From: UMGS621 sp964468815
GTDB lineage: Bacteria; Bacillota; Clostridia; Christensenellales; Borkfalkiaceae
Length of the DNA: 64,000 bases
Assembly: GCA_964468815.1 (NCBI GenBank)
Contig: CAYXWN010000002.1
Span: 1 to 64,000, forward strand
Direction: 5' to 3'
Positions 1 to 7,800 of this stretch are shown one piece after another; the stretch's first letter is position 1; each line of letters opens with the position of its first letter. The notes beneath the pieces were generated by a model, which searched no databases, had not been told where the DNA came from, and worked only from the letters and a program-made list of their open reading frames with translations. Position numbers and translations under genes: made by a program.

Positions 1-55
1 TTTTACCCATAAAAATATATACCTCCAAAGTGTCTAACTTTTGGGGTGCATATCA
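1..55 (-). mobile_element. Left end of an IS3-family-like insertion sequence (partial, runs off window)
   Basis: On the minus strand, 55 to 31 reads TGATATGCACCCCAAAAGTT followed by AGACA. This resembles terminal inverted repeats of IS3/IS150-type elements, which start with TG and carry a CCCCAAAAGTTAGACA-like core. Further in on the same strand are a ribosome binding site GGAGGT (26-21), a 10-base gap and an ATG at 10-8 (ATG GGT AAA), as expected for the first transposase frame (orfA) of such an element. The body lies outside the window, so neither the transposase nor the other terminal repeat and target duplication can be checked. The repeat assignment is from memory of the family. Confidence 0.6.
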
Positions 56-1377
56 TTTTGCTTGCTTCCGTGTTCATTTTTGTTTTACCTTTATATACGA
101 ATTCTAACGGTAACACGAATTTGCTTATGATAATGATTTCAATGATCAAATCCATTATTGCAAATCTGACCGACATAGGAACGCTTTCGTTTATTTGGAT
201 TGTCATCTATGCCGCTACGTTTATAGCGATTATTGGTTCGATTTATTCCAACATTAAGCTTTTGATCGGAAACGTTAAAAAACTGATAAAACGCGATAAA
301 ATGGAAAATGTTAGCGATTCTTATAGTTTATCGTTCTCTGCATACAATGAAACAACGGTTACGCTTCCTACAAATTATGACGATGTTAACCCTGATTCGC
401 CCCCTCCCGAAACGTCTTCCGATTGGGCTTCATATTTAGATTTGCCAAACGTTACGATTACGGAAACCATGACGTATGTGAAAAACGGAATGACGGAAAA
501 TTCAACATTGAAAAACGTATGGAAAACAGATAACGCTGCTTGGATTTGCTATCAAGATTATTTATCCGTCGACGGAGATGTGCTCACTACAAATATCGTA
601 TACTTTGACGGCACGAACGGCTATTTGAACGGTACGGCAACCGAAAGCGTCGATTGGTATCATTATCGCTATGAGGGGTTGTTCGTGGATTTGGAAAATC
701 TTGAAAGTTTTTTTGAAAAAAGTATACAAAGTTCAACGACCGTTCTTTATTCAGCCGACACAATTACGCTTTATGGCGTGACTGCGTACACAAATGTGCG
801 AATTACGGTCGAAAACGGACATATTACGACAATCGTTTACACAAAGGCGAATGCCGTGATGGACGGAAGTACAGGTGAAACGTATTCCGGCACATATACA
901 TTTGTTTTTACAAATTACGGAACGACAAAAATTGACTATACGGTTCAGAACGGTTCTGCTCAAGAAGAACATTCTTGTTCGTTTGTTTTAGAAACGGTGA
1001 AGGATGAGTGCTTGAAATCGGCTGCAACTTGTATAAACAAAGCCGTTTATTACAAATCGTGTTCTTGCGGAAAGAAAGGAACTGATACATTTGAATGCGG
1101 CGCACTAGGAGAACATAATTATGTAGAGGAAATTTGTAGCAAGTGCAGCAAAAAGATAAATGATAGTGATGGGTTGAAGTTTGAATTAAGCGCTGACGAA
1201 ACATATTATATTCTATCGGGTATTGGAAGTTGCACTGATGATATGGTTACCGTACCGGCGACTTATTGTAATTTGCCAATAAAGGAGATAAAAGAGCGAG
1301 CCTTATATAACTGTAAAACATTGATGAGCATAAAAATACCAAACAGTATAGTTAGTATGGATTTAACAATAACTTGA
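46..1377 (+). pseudogene. Truncated surface protein remnant (membrane segments, Cys-rich stretch, start of an LRR_5 domain)
   Basis: The open frame runs from 46, but its GTG start lies inside the IS end, so the native N-terminus is probably lost; internal ATGs near 127 lack a clear ribosome binding site. The 443-residue translation has a hydrophobic N-terminus, a second membrane segment around residues 48-65, and a Ser/Thr-rich beta-type exported region. A Cys-rich stretch (CSCGKKG, EICSKCSKK) follows, of the kind placed before LRRs in clostridial BspA-like proteins. It stops about one repeat into an LRR_5 domain (EIKERALYNCKTLMSIKIP). BspA-like proteins normally carry many such repeats, so the C-terminus is probably truncated too. 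It is likely a decayed surface-protein gene; any remaining function is unknown. Confidence 0.5.
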
Positions 1378-1511
1378 ATTGTTTTTGAAAAAGGATAAAA
1401 CAGAGTACTAATCTTTGTAGGATTCGGGGGAAATATGGCACACGATGGCGAACGAAAATTTTTTCGCTACAAAGACTTGCACGGCGCGTTTTAACGACGG
1501 TTTCGGCAGCG

Positions 1512-2126
1512 TTATGATTGCGGTTCGTCAAGAGGGGCTTTTTTCAGCAGACCGCGGTCGATCGCCGCTTGAACACATTCTTCCACGTAACGGTATACGT
1601 CTGGGAAAAATTCGCGGACGGGTGCTTCCCGTTGAAAGACCATTTGATCGGTGATTTCGTTTAAGTGCCAAGTGTGGAAATCCGTTTCCGCGTTTAATAA
1701 AAAAGGTTGCATGCGGTCGAGCGCGTTGGCAAAGCGCGCCTCGTTCGTCGCGTTTTCTTCAAATTCTTGCCAAAGCGTTTCAAATTCTTCCTTTTGATCG
1801 GGCGGTAACATGGAAAATAATTTTTGGGCGGCGGCGGTTTCCCGTTCGTTTTTGTCGGCGTTTCCTGCCGCGTCGTAGCAGAACGTGTCCCCGGCATAGA
1901 CCTCAACGAGGTCGTGCGTCAAACAGAGTTTGATCGCGCGGTCGATATCCGTCCCGACGGGCGCGTATTCCGCGAGTGTCATGGCGTAGAGTGCCAAATG
2001 CCAACTGTGTTCGGCGTCCGTTTCGCCCCGTTTTGTTCCGTCCGCAATCACGTTTCTGCGGTAAATGCTTTTCATTTTGTCGATCGTCGTTAAAAAACGC
2101 AGACGACTTTTCAACTTCTCGTCCAT
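1512..2126 (-). CDS. HD-domain hydrolase (YfbR/HDDC2-like), 204 aa
   Basis: This is a predicted cytosolic metal-dependent phosphohydrolase of the HD superfamily. Metal-ligand motifs are visible: His40 in the EHSWHL motif, the His71-Asp72 dyad in LTHDLVEVYAGDT, and a later Asp in ANALDRMQPF. Length and motif order match HD_3 proteins such as the 5'-deoxynucleotidase YfbR and HDDC2, which remove phosphate from (deoxy)nucleoside monophosphates. The exact substrate cannot be read from sequence. The ATG is preceded by GGAGGG. The gene lies 10 bases downstream of the next HD gene on the same strand, so the two are very likely co-transcribed from the promoter at 2741-2769. Confidence 0.85.
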   Translation of the reverse strand: MDEKLKSRLRFLTTIDKMKSIYRRNVIADGTKRGETDAEHSWHLALYAMTLAEYAPVGTDIDRAIKLCLTHDLVEVYAGDTFCYDAAGNADKNERETAAAQKLFSMLPPDQKEEFETLWQEFEENATNEARFANALDRMQPFLLNAETDFHTWHLNEITDQMVFQREAPVREFFPDVYRYVEECVQAAIDRGLLKKAPLDEPQS

Positions 2127-2136
2127 AAAGCCCTCC

Positions 2137-2712
2137 TTAATCGAGTTCGTCGAGCGTCAGACTGTATGCCGGCGCGATGTTTTTGAGAAAGTAATCGACT
2201 TCTTTCATGCCTAAATTTTTCAAGTCTTTTTCGATGGACGTTTTCGCTTTTTTAAATTCCGCGTTTCCGGCGTTCAGTTCCTCTAAGCATTTCAGATAGG
2301 CGGCAAGCCGATCCGCCGCCTTTACGAGGCGGTATTCGTACGTCGTCGTGTCCGGTAGTACGGCGGCGCGGTAATCTTCTCGCAATTCGAGCGGAAGATG
2401 CGAGAGCAACTTTTCGCACGCGCCCGTTTCCAAACTTTTATAGGCGGCGAGAATTTCAGGGTTGAAGTATTTGATGGGCGTCGGAAGATCGCCCGTGATC
2501 ACTTCGGACGTTTCGTGATATTGCGCGTATAGCAGAACGGCTTCGGTTTGTACGGTTTTGCCGTATACGCGGTTGGCGATTAGGGCAAGCGCGTGAGCGA
2601 GCGTCGTTACTTGCCAACTGTGCTCCATAATGTTTTCTTCTTGAACGGAACGCATCAGCGACCAACGCTTGATATATTTCATTCGATTTAAAAAAGCGTG
2701 AAACTTATACAT
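2137..2712 (-). CDS. yfbR: YfbR-type 5'-deoxynucleotidase, 191 aa, with HE in place of the HD dyad
   Basis: It is strongly similar along its whole length to E. coli YfbR, a cytosolic HD-domain 5'-nucleotidase acting on deoxyribonucleoside monophosphates. Shared signatures include the N-terminal RMKYIKRWSLMR, MEHSWQV, SEVITGDLPTPIKYFN, the AAYLKCLEELNAGN stretch and the C-terminal LTLDE. Candidate metal ligands are His31, His66 and Asp134. The residue after His66 is Glu67 (YHETSE), where E. coli has Asp (YHDASE), a conservative change in the name-giving dyad. The gene is first in a two-gene minus-strand operon with another HD protein. AAAAAGGAG precedes the ATG. The sequence shows TTGTCA-17-TACAAT upstream. 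Confidence 0.9.
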   Translation of the reverse strand: MYKFHAFLNRMKYIKRWSLMRSVQEENIMEHSWQVTTLAHALALIANRVYGKTVQTEAVLLYAQYHETSEVITGDLPTPIKYFNPEILAAYKSLETGACEKLLSHLPLELREDYRAAVLPDTTTYEYRLVKAADRLAAYLKCLEELNAGNAEFKKAKTSIEKDLKNLGMKEVDYFLKNIAPAYSLTLDELD

Positions 2713-2740
2713 CTTTTTTTCTCCTTTTTCGCGTGAAGAT

Positions 2741-2769
2741 ATTGTAACATATTTTCAATCGGTTGACAA
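2741..2769 (-). promoter_or_regulatory. Sigma-A-type promoter of the HD-hydrolase operon
   Basis: Read on the minus strand: -35 TTGTCA (2769-2764), a 17-base spacer and -10 TACAAT (2746-2741). It is about 30 bases upstream of the start codon of the YfbR-like gene. Its -35 box overlaps, on the opposite strand, the -35 box of the riboswitch promoter. Confidence 0.8.
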
Positions 2770-2791
2770 GAAAATCCGAAAAGGATATAAT
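2763..2791 (+). promoter_or_regulatory. Consensus sigma-A promoter of the thiamine transporter transcript
   Basis: TTGACA (2763-2768), a 17-base spacer and TATAAT (2786-2791) form a perfect consensus promoter. It lies 20 bases upstream of the TPP aptamer, so the riboswitch is near the 5' end of the mRNA. Confidence 0.9.
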
Positions 2792-2811
2792 AAACGCAAT
2801 TAAATAATTTA

Positions 2812-2887
2812 TGATCGCTGTGGGTGCCGTAAGGCTGAGATGATACCATTTGGACCTGACAAGGTAATGCTTGAAAGGAAAGTGACG
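2812..2887 (+). ncRNA. TPP riboswitch (THI element)
   Basis: The conserved THI-box blocks occur in the right order: GGGTGCC (2822-2828), GGCTGAGA (2833-2840), GACCTGA (2853-2859), GGTAATGC (2863-2870) and GAAAGGAAAGT (2873-2883). The short closing stem CGCT/AGTG is formed by 2816-2819 and 2881-2884. The aptamer binds thiamine pyrophosphate. A terminator hairpin follows immediately, so the likely mechanism is transcription termination when TPP is abundant. Confidence 0.95.
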
Positions 2888-2893
2888 AATTTT

Positions 2894-2921
2894 AACGCTC
2901 GCAGTTTTTGCGAGCGTTTTT
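2894..2921 (+). terminator. Riboswitch expression platform: intrinsic terminator
   Basis: A perfect 10-base-pair stem AACGCTCGCA/TGCGAGCGTT (2894-2903 and 2909-2918) with a 5-base loop merges into a U-tract. It stands between the TPP aptamer and the coding region, where an OFF-switch terminator is expected. Confidence 0.9.
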
Positions 2922-2949
2922 ATACTTTCGGCGGTCGAGGAGGATTTTT

Positions 2950-4305
2950 ATGTTGTTTCTGTCTGCCGTAATCGGCGGAAACGCAGACGTCGCGTCTGCT
3001 TCCGCTCCTTTCGTTTTGGTTTTTTCCGCGCTTTTTTTCATTGCGTTGGCGATTGCTTTGGCGATCGGACGAAAAAAACACGCGGAAAGCGTGAACCCCG
3101 TTTCTTCGGTTTTACTCGGTTTGGCGATCGGTTACGTCGTCGGCATGGTCGCGCTGTACGTATATTTGTTTGTGATGCCGTTGTCTGAAACCGATTCTTA
3201 TCAAGCAATCATCAAGTTGATGCTTGCAAAGGCTTCTGAGTTGATTTTGTATTTGTCCGTCGGCGTCGTTGTGGTTCTTGCGGCAACGTTGATTGCGGTA
3301 TATTGCGCGAAAAGAGAACGCTTTCGGGCGACGTTGCGCTTTGCCGTCGGGTGCGCGGTAGGGTATGCGCTCGCCGTCGTTGCCTTGTTTACCTATCTGA
3401 ACGTTTGGCGTTCGGCGTTAAAAGACGAGTTGACCGCGAATTTTTGGTTGACGGTCGGATTTTTTGCGGCGGCGCTTCTTTCGGGAATCGTCGGTTTGAT
3501 TTTGAAAGCGCGCGCCCCCAAGGCTTACGGAATCTATCGAATCGTCGCTCTTTTTGCGTTGGCTGTCTATGCAATTTTAATGTGCTGTCTGTTGCCGGCA
3601 CAGGGGGAAGATTACGAGCCGCTTTCCGTCGTCGGAATGTATCTCGGCTCGATCGCGTTGGTTGCGGCGATTGCCGTACTTGCCGTGTTGTTCGGAAAGG
3701 ACGGAGGAACGGCTTCTCAAACCAAGCAGATTGCTTATGCCGGCGTTTGCGTTTCGCTCTCGTTCGCGCTCTCTTACGTGAAGTTTTTTTCTTTGCCGCA
3801 GGGCGGATCGGTCACGTTTGCGAGTTTGTTGCCGCTCATGTTGTACGCCTATCTGTTCGGTGCGCGAAAGGGGGTGTTTGCCGGTGTGATTTACGGGCTT
3901 TTGCAGTTTATTCAAAGTCCGCAATTTTATCAGCCGATGCAGGTTTTGTTGGATTACCCGATCGCGTTCGGCGCGATCGGCTTGGCAGGGATTGCGCGCG
4001 GCTTGAAGTTTGCGGAAAAGCCCTCTCTCGGACGGTTTGGCGTCGCGTTGGAGTTTTCGATCGGTGCGACGGTCGCCGTGCTGTTCCGTTACGCCGCTCA
4101 TTTTTTGAGCGGATATTTCGTGTTTTCGTCTTGGCGCATGGAGGGGTATACCGCGCTTGCGTGGAGTTTCGTTTATAATCTCTATACGATCGTCGATCTT
4201 GCGATCGTGTTGGTCGCAGGGGTTGCTTTTCTTCTTCCCAAGACGGTAAGTCGCATGGTTTTAGACGTCAACCCTTTCCCGTCGGCGGAAGGAAAACGGA
4301 AGTAA
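2950..4305 (+). CDS. thiT: ThiT-family thiamine transporter S component with long N-terminal membrane extension, 451 aa
   Basis: The C-terminal part (about residues 257-440) is a ThiT (YuaJ) domain, the membrane substrate-binding subunit of an ECF-type vitamin importer. The signature ALSYVKFFSLPQGGSVT is followed by DYPIAF, a YAAHFLSGYF segment with FSSW, and a C-terminal stretch with WSFVYNLYTIVD, in the aromatic-rich arrangement of the thiamine pocket. Typical ThiT proteins are about 180-200 residues. Here some 250 residues with roughly six to seven hydrophobic segments precede it, including two similar segments (GLAIGYVVGMVALYVYL and AVGCAVGYALAVVALFTYL) that suggest an internal duplication. 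The start is the ATG with GAGGAGG 6-13 bases upstream; an in-frame TTG at 2908 lies in the terminator. The TPP riboswitch supports thiamine uptake. No ECF ATPase genes are nearby. Confidence 0.88.
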   Translation: MLFLSAVIGGNADVASASAPFVLVFSALFFIALAIALAIGRKKHAESVNPVSSVLLGLAIGYVVGMVALYVYLFVMPLSETDSYQAIIKLMLAKASELILYLSVGVVVVLAATLIAVYCAKRERFRATLRFAVGCAVGYALAVVALFTYLNVWRSALKDELTANFWLTVGFFAAALLSGIVGLILKARAPKAYGIYRIVALFALAVYAILMCCLLPAQGEDYEPLSVVGMYLGSIALVAAIAVLAVLFGKDGGTASQTKQIAYAGVCVSLSFALSYVKFFSLPQGGSVTFASLLPLMLYAYLFGARKGVFAGVIYGLLQFIQSPQFYQPMQVLLDYPIAFGAIGLAGIARGLKFAEKPSLGRFGVALEFSIGATVAVLFRYAAHFLSGYFVFSSWRMEGYTALAWSFVYNLYTIVDLAIVLVAGVAFLLPKTVSRMVLDVNPFPSAEGKRK

Positions 4306-4307
4306 GC

Positions 4308-4340
4308 AAAATCGCGTTCGGAAACGGGCGCGATTTTTTT
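4308..4340 (+). terminator. Intrinsic terminator after thiT
   Basis: An inverted repeat AAATCGCG/CGCGATTT with a loop of about 12 bases runs straight into a T-tract, immediately after the thiT stop codon. Confidence 0.85.
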
Positions 4341-4531
4341 ACGGAAAAATTCACCGGCTATGCCGGTGTCGCCGAAAAATTTCAGGTTCAAGCAGAATGA
4401 TCGGGACGTTGAACGCGCTTCCCACTCGAACGAGAAAACGGCTTTTTGAAGATATAAGGTGAGATTATAGAATAAATAAAAAATTTTTTTGCAAAAATAC
4501 ATTTCAGCATGAAAATTAGGGAGACAAGCGT

Positions 4532-4561
4532 TTGACGAAAGTTGTCCTTTTATGTTACAAT
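4532..4561 (+). promoter_or_regulatory. Putative promoter of the giant LRR gene transcript
   Basis: TTGACG (4532-4537), an 18-base spacer and TACAAT (4556-4561) match sigma-A boxes well. The transcript would start near 4568 and meet the hairpin at 4600-4641 within about 35 bases, then the coding region at 4878. Confidence 0.7.
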
Positions 4562-4599
4562 ATCTAAATAAATGTGAGAGTTTACCTTGTGCGTTTTAA

Positions 4600-4641
4600 G
4601 GGCGATTTTTCCCTTGCGCAAGGGGAAAATCGCCCGTTTTT
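4600..4641 (+). terminator. Strong terminator-like hairpin in the leader of the giant LRR gene
   Basis: A 16-base-pair stem, GGGCGATTTTTCCCTT (4600-4615) against AAGGGGAAAATCGCCC (4620-4635) with one wobble pair and a GCGC loop, is followed by GTTTTT. It lies between the promoter at 4532-4561 and the coding region, so it could act as an attenuator or end a separate short RNA. Confidence 0.75.
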
Positions 4642-4877
4642 CCCGATATCTACGGCAAATTTGACGTTGAGTCGGTAAAAATTTCCTCTTTTGGGGACGG
4701 CGGACTTGCATTTCGTAAAATTTATAAAAATACAACGGAATTGAATTGTAACGAATATTCACGGGTAACGGATATGTTCATATCGTTGTAAGATTTTAGC
4801 CCCATGGGGCTGTTTGCCGTTACGGCAAACAAAAACGACTTATTTAGGCTAGAACAGAAAACTGGGAGGTTGTTATT

Positions 4878-7800
4878 ATGAAAAACAAAATAGGCAAAAG
4901 ATTCATTCTGTGTGTTTGTTTTCTGATGATGCTTTCTGCGCTCACGTTTGGAGCGGTTGCTTGCGGCAAGGAAGAGGAGAGCTCTTTGCCGGGAGAAGGC
5001 GAGCTGGCGGGCGTTTGGTATTGCGACGTAGAAAATGAAGAATACTTGATAACCTTAAACGGCAACATGTTTACGATGCTGCTCGGCGACGAAACCGTGT
5101 TTGGCGCTTATTCGTACGACGGAGCGCAGTTGAGTTTGACCTTAGCCGAATCGCAAGCGACGGCGTTGTATCAAGACGGCGTTTTGACGTTGCGTTACAA
5201 TAACGCAACGTATGCGTTCTTGAGGAAGATCAATTATACCGTCACTTACGATGTAAACGGCGGCAGCGCGGTGGCAAGTACGACCGTCGTGAACGGGAGA
5301 ACGTTGTCTGAGCCGATCGAACCCATGAAAGAAAATTGCAATTTCGTCGGTTGGTATGCGGATAGCGAATTTAAAGTGCCGTTTGCATTCGGCGTAACGC
5401 CGATTACGTCCGACGTTACTTTGTATGCGCGTTTCGTAGACGCGTTCGCCGGAGAGAACGTGTATAGCGCGACGTTGTACGTGGACGGCGAAGTATACGG
5501 TACGGAAAAGACGATCAGCGGAAAGTTGTTCAATCTTCCCGCGCCCGAAAAGAGCGGCGCGACGTTTGCCGGTTGGTGGACGAGCGATTTGCGGGACGGA
5601 GAAAAGTTAACGGCGAAGTACGAAGATCAAACGATTTATGAAAATATCAACCTTTACGCGGTTTGGCAAGGGAAGGCGTTGGAACTTTCCGTATCCGCAA
5701 GCGGAGCGAACTGGGCAAGTAAGGGCGTCAATAAGAGTTATAAAGTAAAAATTTCCGATTCGAACGGAACGGTATTGAACGGAAACGGCAACGGCGAAAC
5801 GACGGGCGAAACGTCGTATGCTTTCGACTTTACGAAGCAGGCGGCAGGCGAGTATACCGTAGAAGTGACGGTAGACGGAGAAACGACGACGGCGTACTCT
5901 CGCAACAAGTCGCTTGCGAGAGTGTCGATTTTCAGCGTTGCAGAACCCTCCGTGTTGATTTTCAACGCGGTTGAAAATGCGGAAAAATATATCGTCACCG
6001 TAGAGTGCGGCGACGAAACGCACGTACATACCGACGTGGATAACGGACTTTCCGCGTTCTACGATTTCAAATCTTGTACGATGCAGAAAGGCGGAATCAA
6101 GTTTACGGTAACCGCGGTTGCGGACGGATATCTTTCCTCTACTTCCGAAACGTTCGTGTATTCGCGCGATTTGGAAGCGGTAACCGGCTTGACGGTGGAT
6201 AAAGAGAACGAGACTCTCGTTTGGAATCAAGTCGCGAACGCGACGTCGTACGTCGTAAAAGTCGTTTGCGACGGCAAGGAATACACGAACAACGTCGGTT
6301 TGACGACGAGTTATTCCTTGAAATTCTATGCGGGTGAACTTTCTATCGAAGTCTATCCGGTTGCGGACGGCTACAACTCTCCGCAAGCGAGCACGCTTTC
6401 GTATACGAAATCGACGTTGGTTAGCCCGACGAACCTTGCGCTTTCCGGGAAGACGCTTTCTTGGGACGCAGTGGACGGTGCGGTTTCGTACGTTGTGAAA
6501 ATCGGCGACAATACGTTTGAAGCGACGACGAATTCGTTTGTTTTAACGGATGCGCATTACGATCAAAACAAAGAAAAATGCCAGGTGTCCGTAAAGGCGG
6601 TCGGTGCGACCGAAAGCGTAAGTTCCGTTTATTCGGACGCGATCACCGTTCGGTTTAAGGGTATGCCGACGGTCGTTTACGAAAACGGCGTACTTTCTTG
6701 GGAATCGGTTGTTTCCGCGCGCAAATACGGCGTTCAGGTAAACGGCGGCGCGATCAAGGAAGTCAGCGGAGATTACGCGAGCGCGGAGATTACGCTTACC
6801 AAAGCAGGCGTGAACAGCATCAGCGTATGCTACTATGACGAGGCAGGCGCACAGTCCGCTTGGTCGACCGTTAGCGTAACGGCGTATCAAATCACGTTCC
6901 GTGAATTGTTGGACGAAGCGACGTCGGTCGGCTCGATCTTCAAGGCGTACGGCGATCCCGTTACCTATCCCGTGTCCGTGTGCAGCGGTTATACGTTCGG
7001 CGGTTGGTACGACGCGCAAGGCGGTTCAAACGGCGGCGGCAAAAAATACGAAGACGGCACGTATACCTTAAAGGCGGACGTAACGCTCTATGCTTATTGG
7101 ATTGCAAACGCCTATGAGGCGAAGTTGAATGCGGGCGAAGGGAATACCGGCGCGCAAGAACAAGAAACGGTATACTATAAGAAAGAATACAAACTTTCCG
7201 TACCGACGAATAAGGACGCTGTGTATGCGTTCGCAGGTTGGTATACGGCGGAGAACGGTCGCGGCGTTCAGTATACGGACGAAACGGGCGCGAGCGTGAC
7301 CGTTTGGAACGATAAAGGGAACGTAACGCTTTACGCTTATTGGGTAAAAGCGTTGGAGTTCACGTTGTTGAACGACGGAACGTATTCGGTGAGCAAGGGC
7401 TCGCAAATTGATTTGATAGCGTTTACGGAATTGAAAGTTCCGACAACGTACAACGGCAAAAAGGTAACGCGCGTCGATTCGTTCGCGTACTGCACGCAAT
7501 TGTTAAAGGTAGAAATCCCCGATACGATCGAAACGGTCATGATCGCGGTAGACGGCGGTAACGGCGCAGGTTCTGCGTTCCAAGGTTGTTCTTCTTTGCA
7601 AGAGGTGGTTGTCTATTGCGAAAATCAAGACGAGCACGCTACGCACAAGACCGTGTACAGTTCGGCGGACGGCGTTCTCCTTTATAATAATGAATTTACG
7701 GGATTGGAAGTAAAATTCGTTCCGCTTTCGCGGCAGGGAACGTTCGTCATTCCCGAAGGCGTTACGGTGATCCCCACGAACGCGTTCAAAAATTCGAGAT

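Larger units (their letters stand above)
4306..4877 (+). other. Intergenic region between thiT and the giant LRR gene
   Basis: No convincing gene is visible in these 570 bases. The stretch holds the thiT terminator (4308-4340), a small hairpin CACCGGC/GCCGGTG (4352-4368), a promoter (4532-4561), a strong terminator-like hairpin (4600-4641) and two adjacent palindromes just before the next gene: AGCCCCATGGGGCT (4798-4811) and TGTTTGCCGT/ACGGCAAACA (4811-4831). No second good promoter was found between 4641 and the ribosome binding site at 4863. Confidence 0.6.

Noticed and set aside
2908..2949. An upstream TTG start for thiT
   Set aside because: It lies in the terminator stem; the ATG at 2950 has GAGGAGG in front of it.
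3303..4178. A 291-codon frame overlapping thiT
   Set aside because: It is Arg/Cys-rich, lacks a start signal and is a by-product of the GC-rich membrane-protein codons of thiT.
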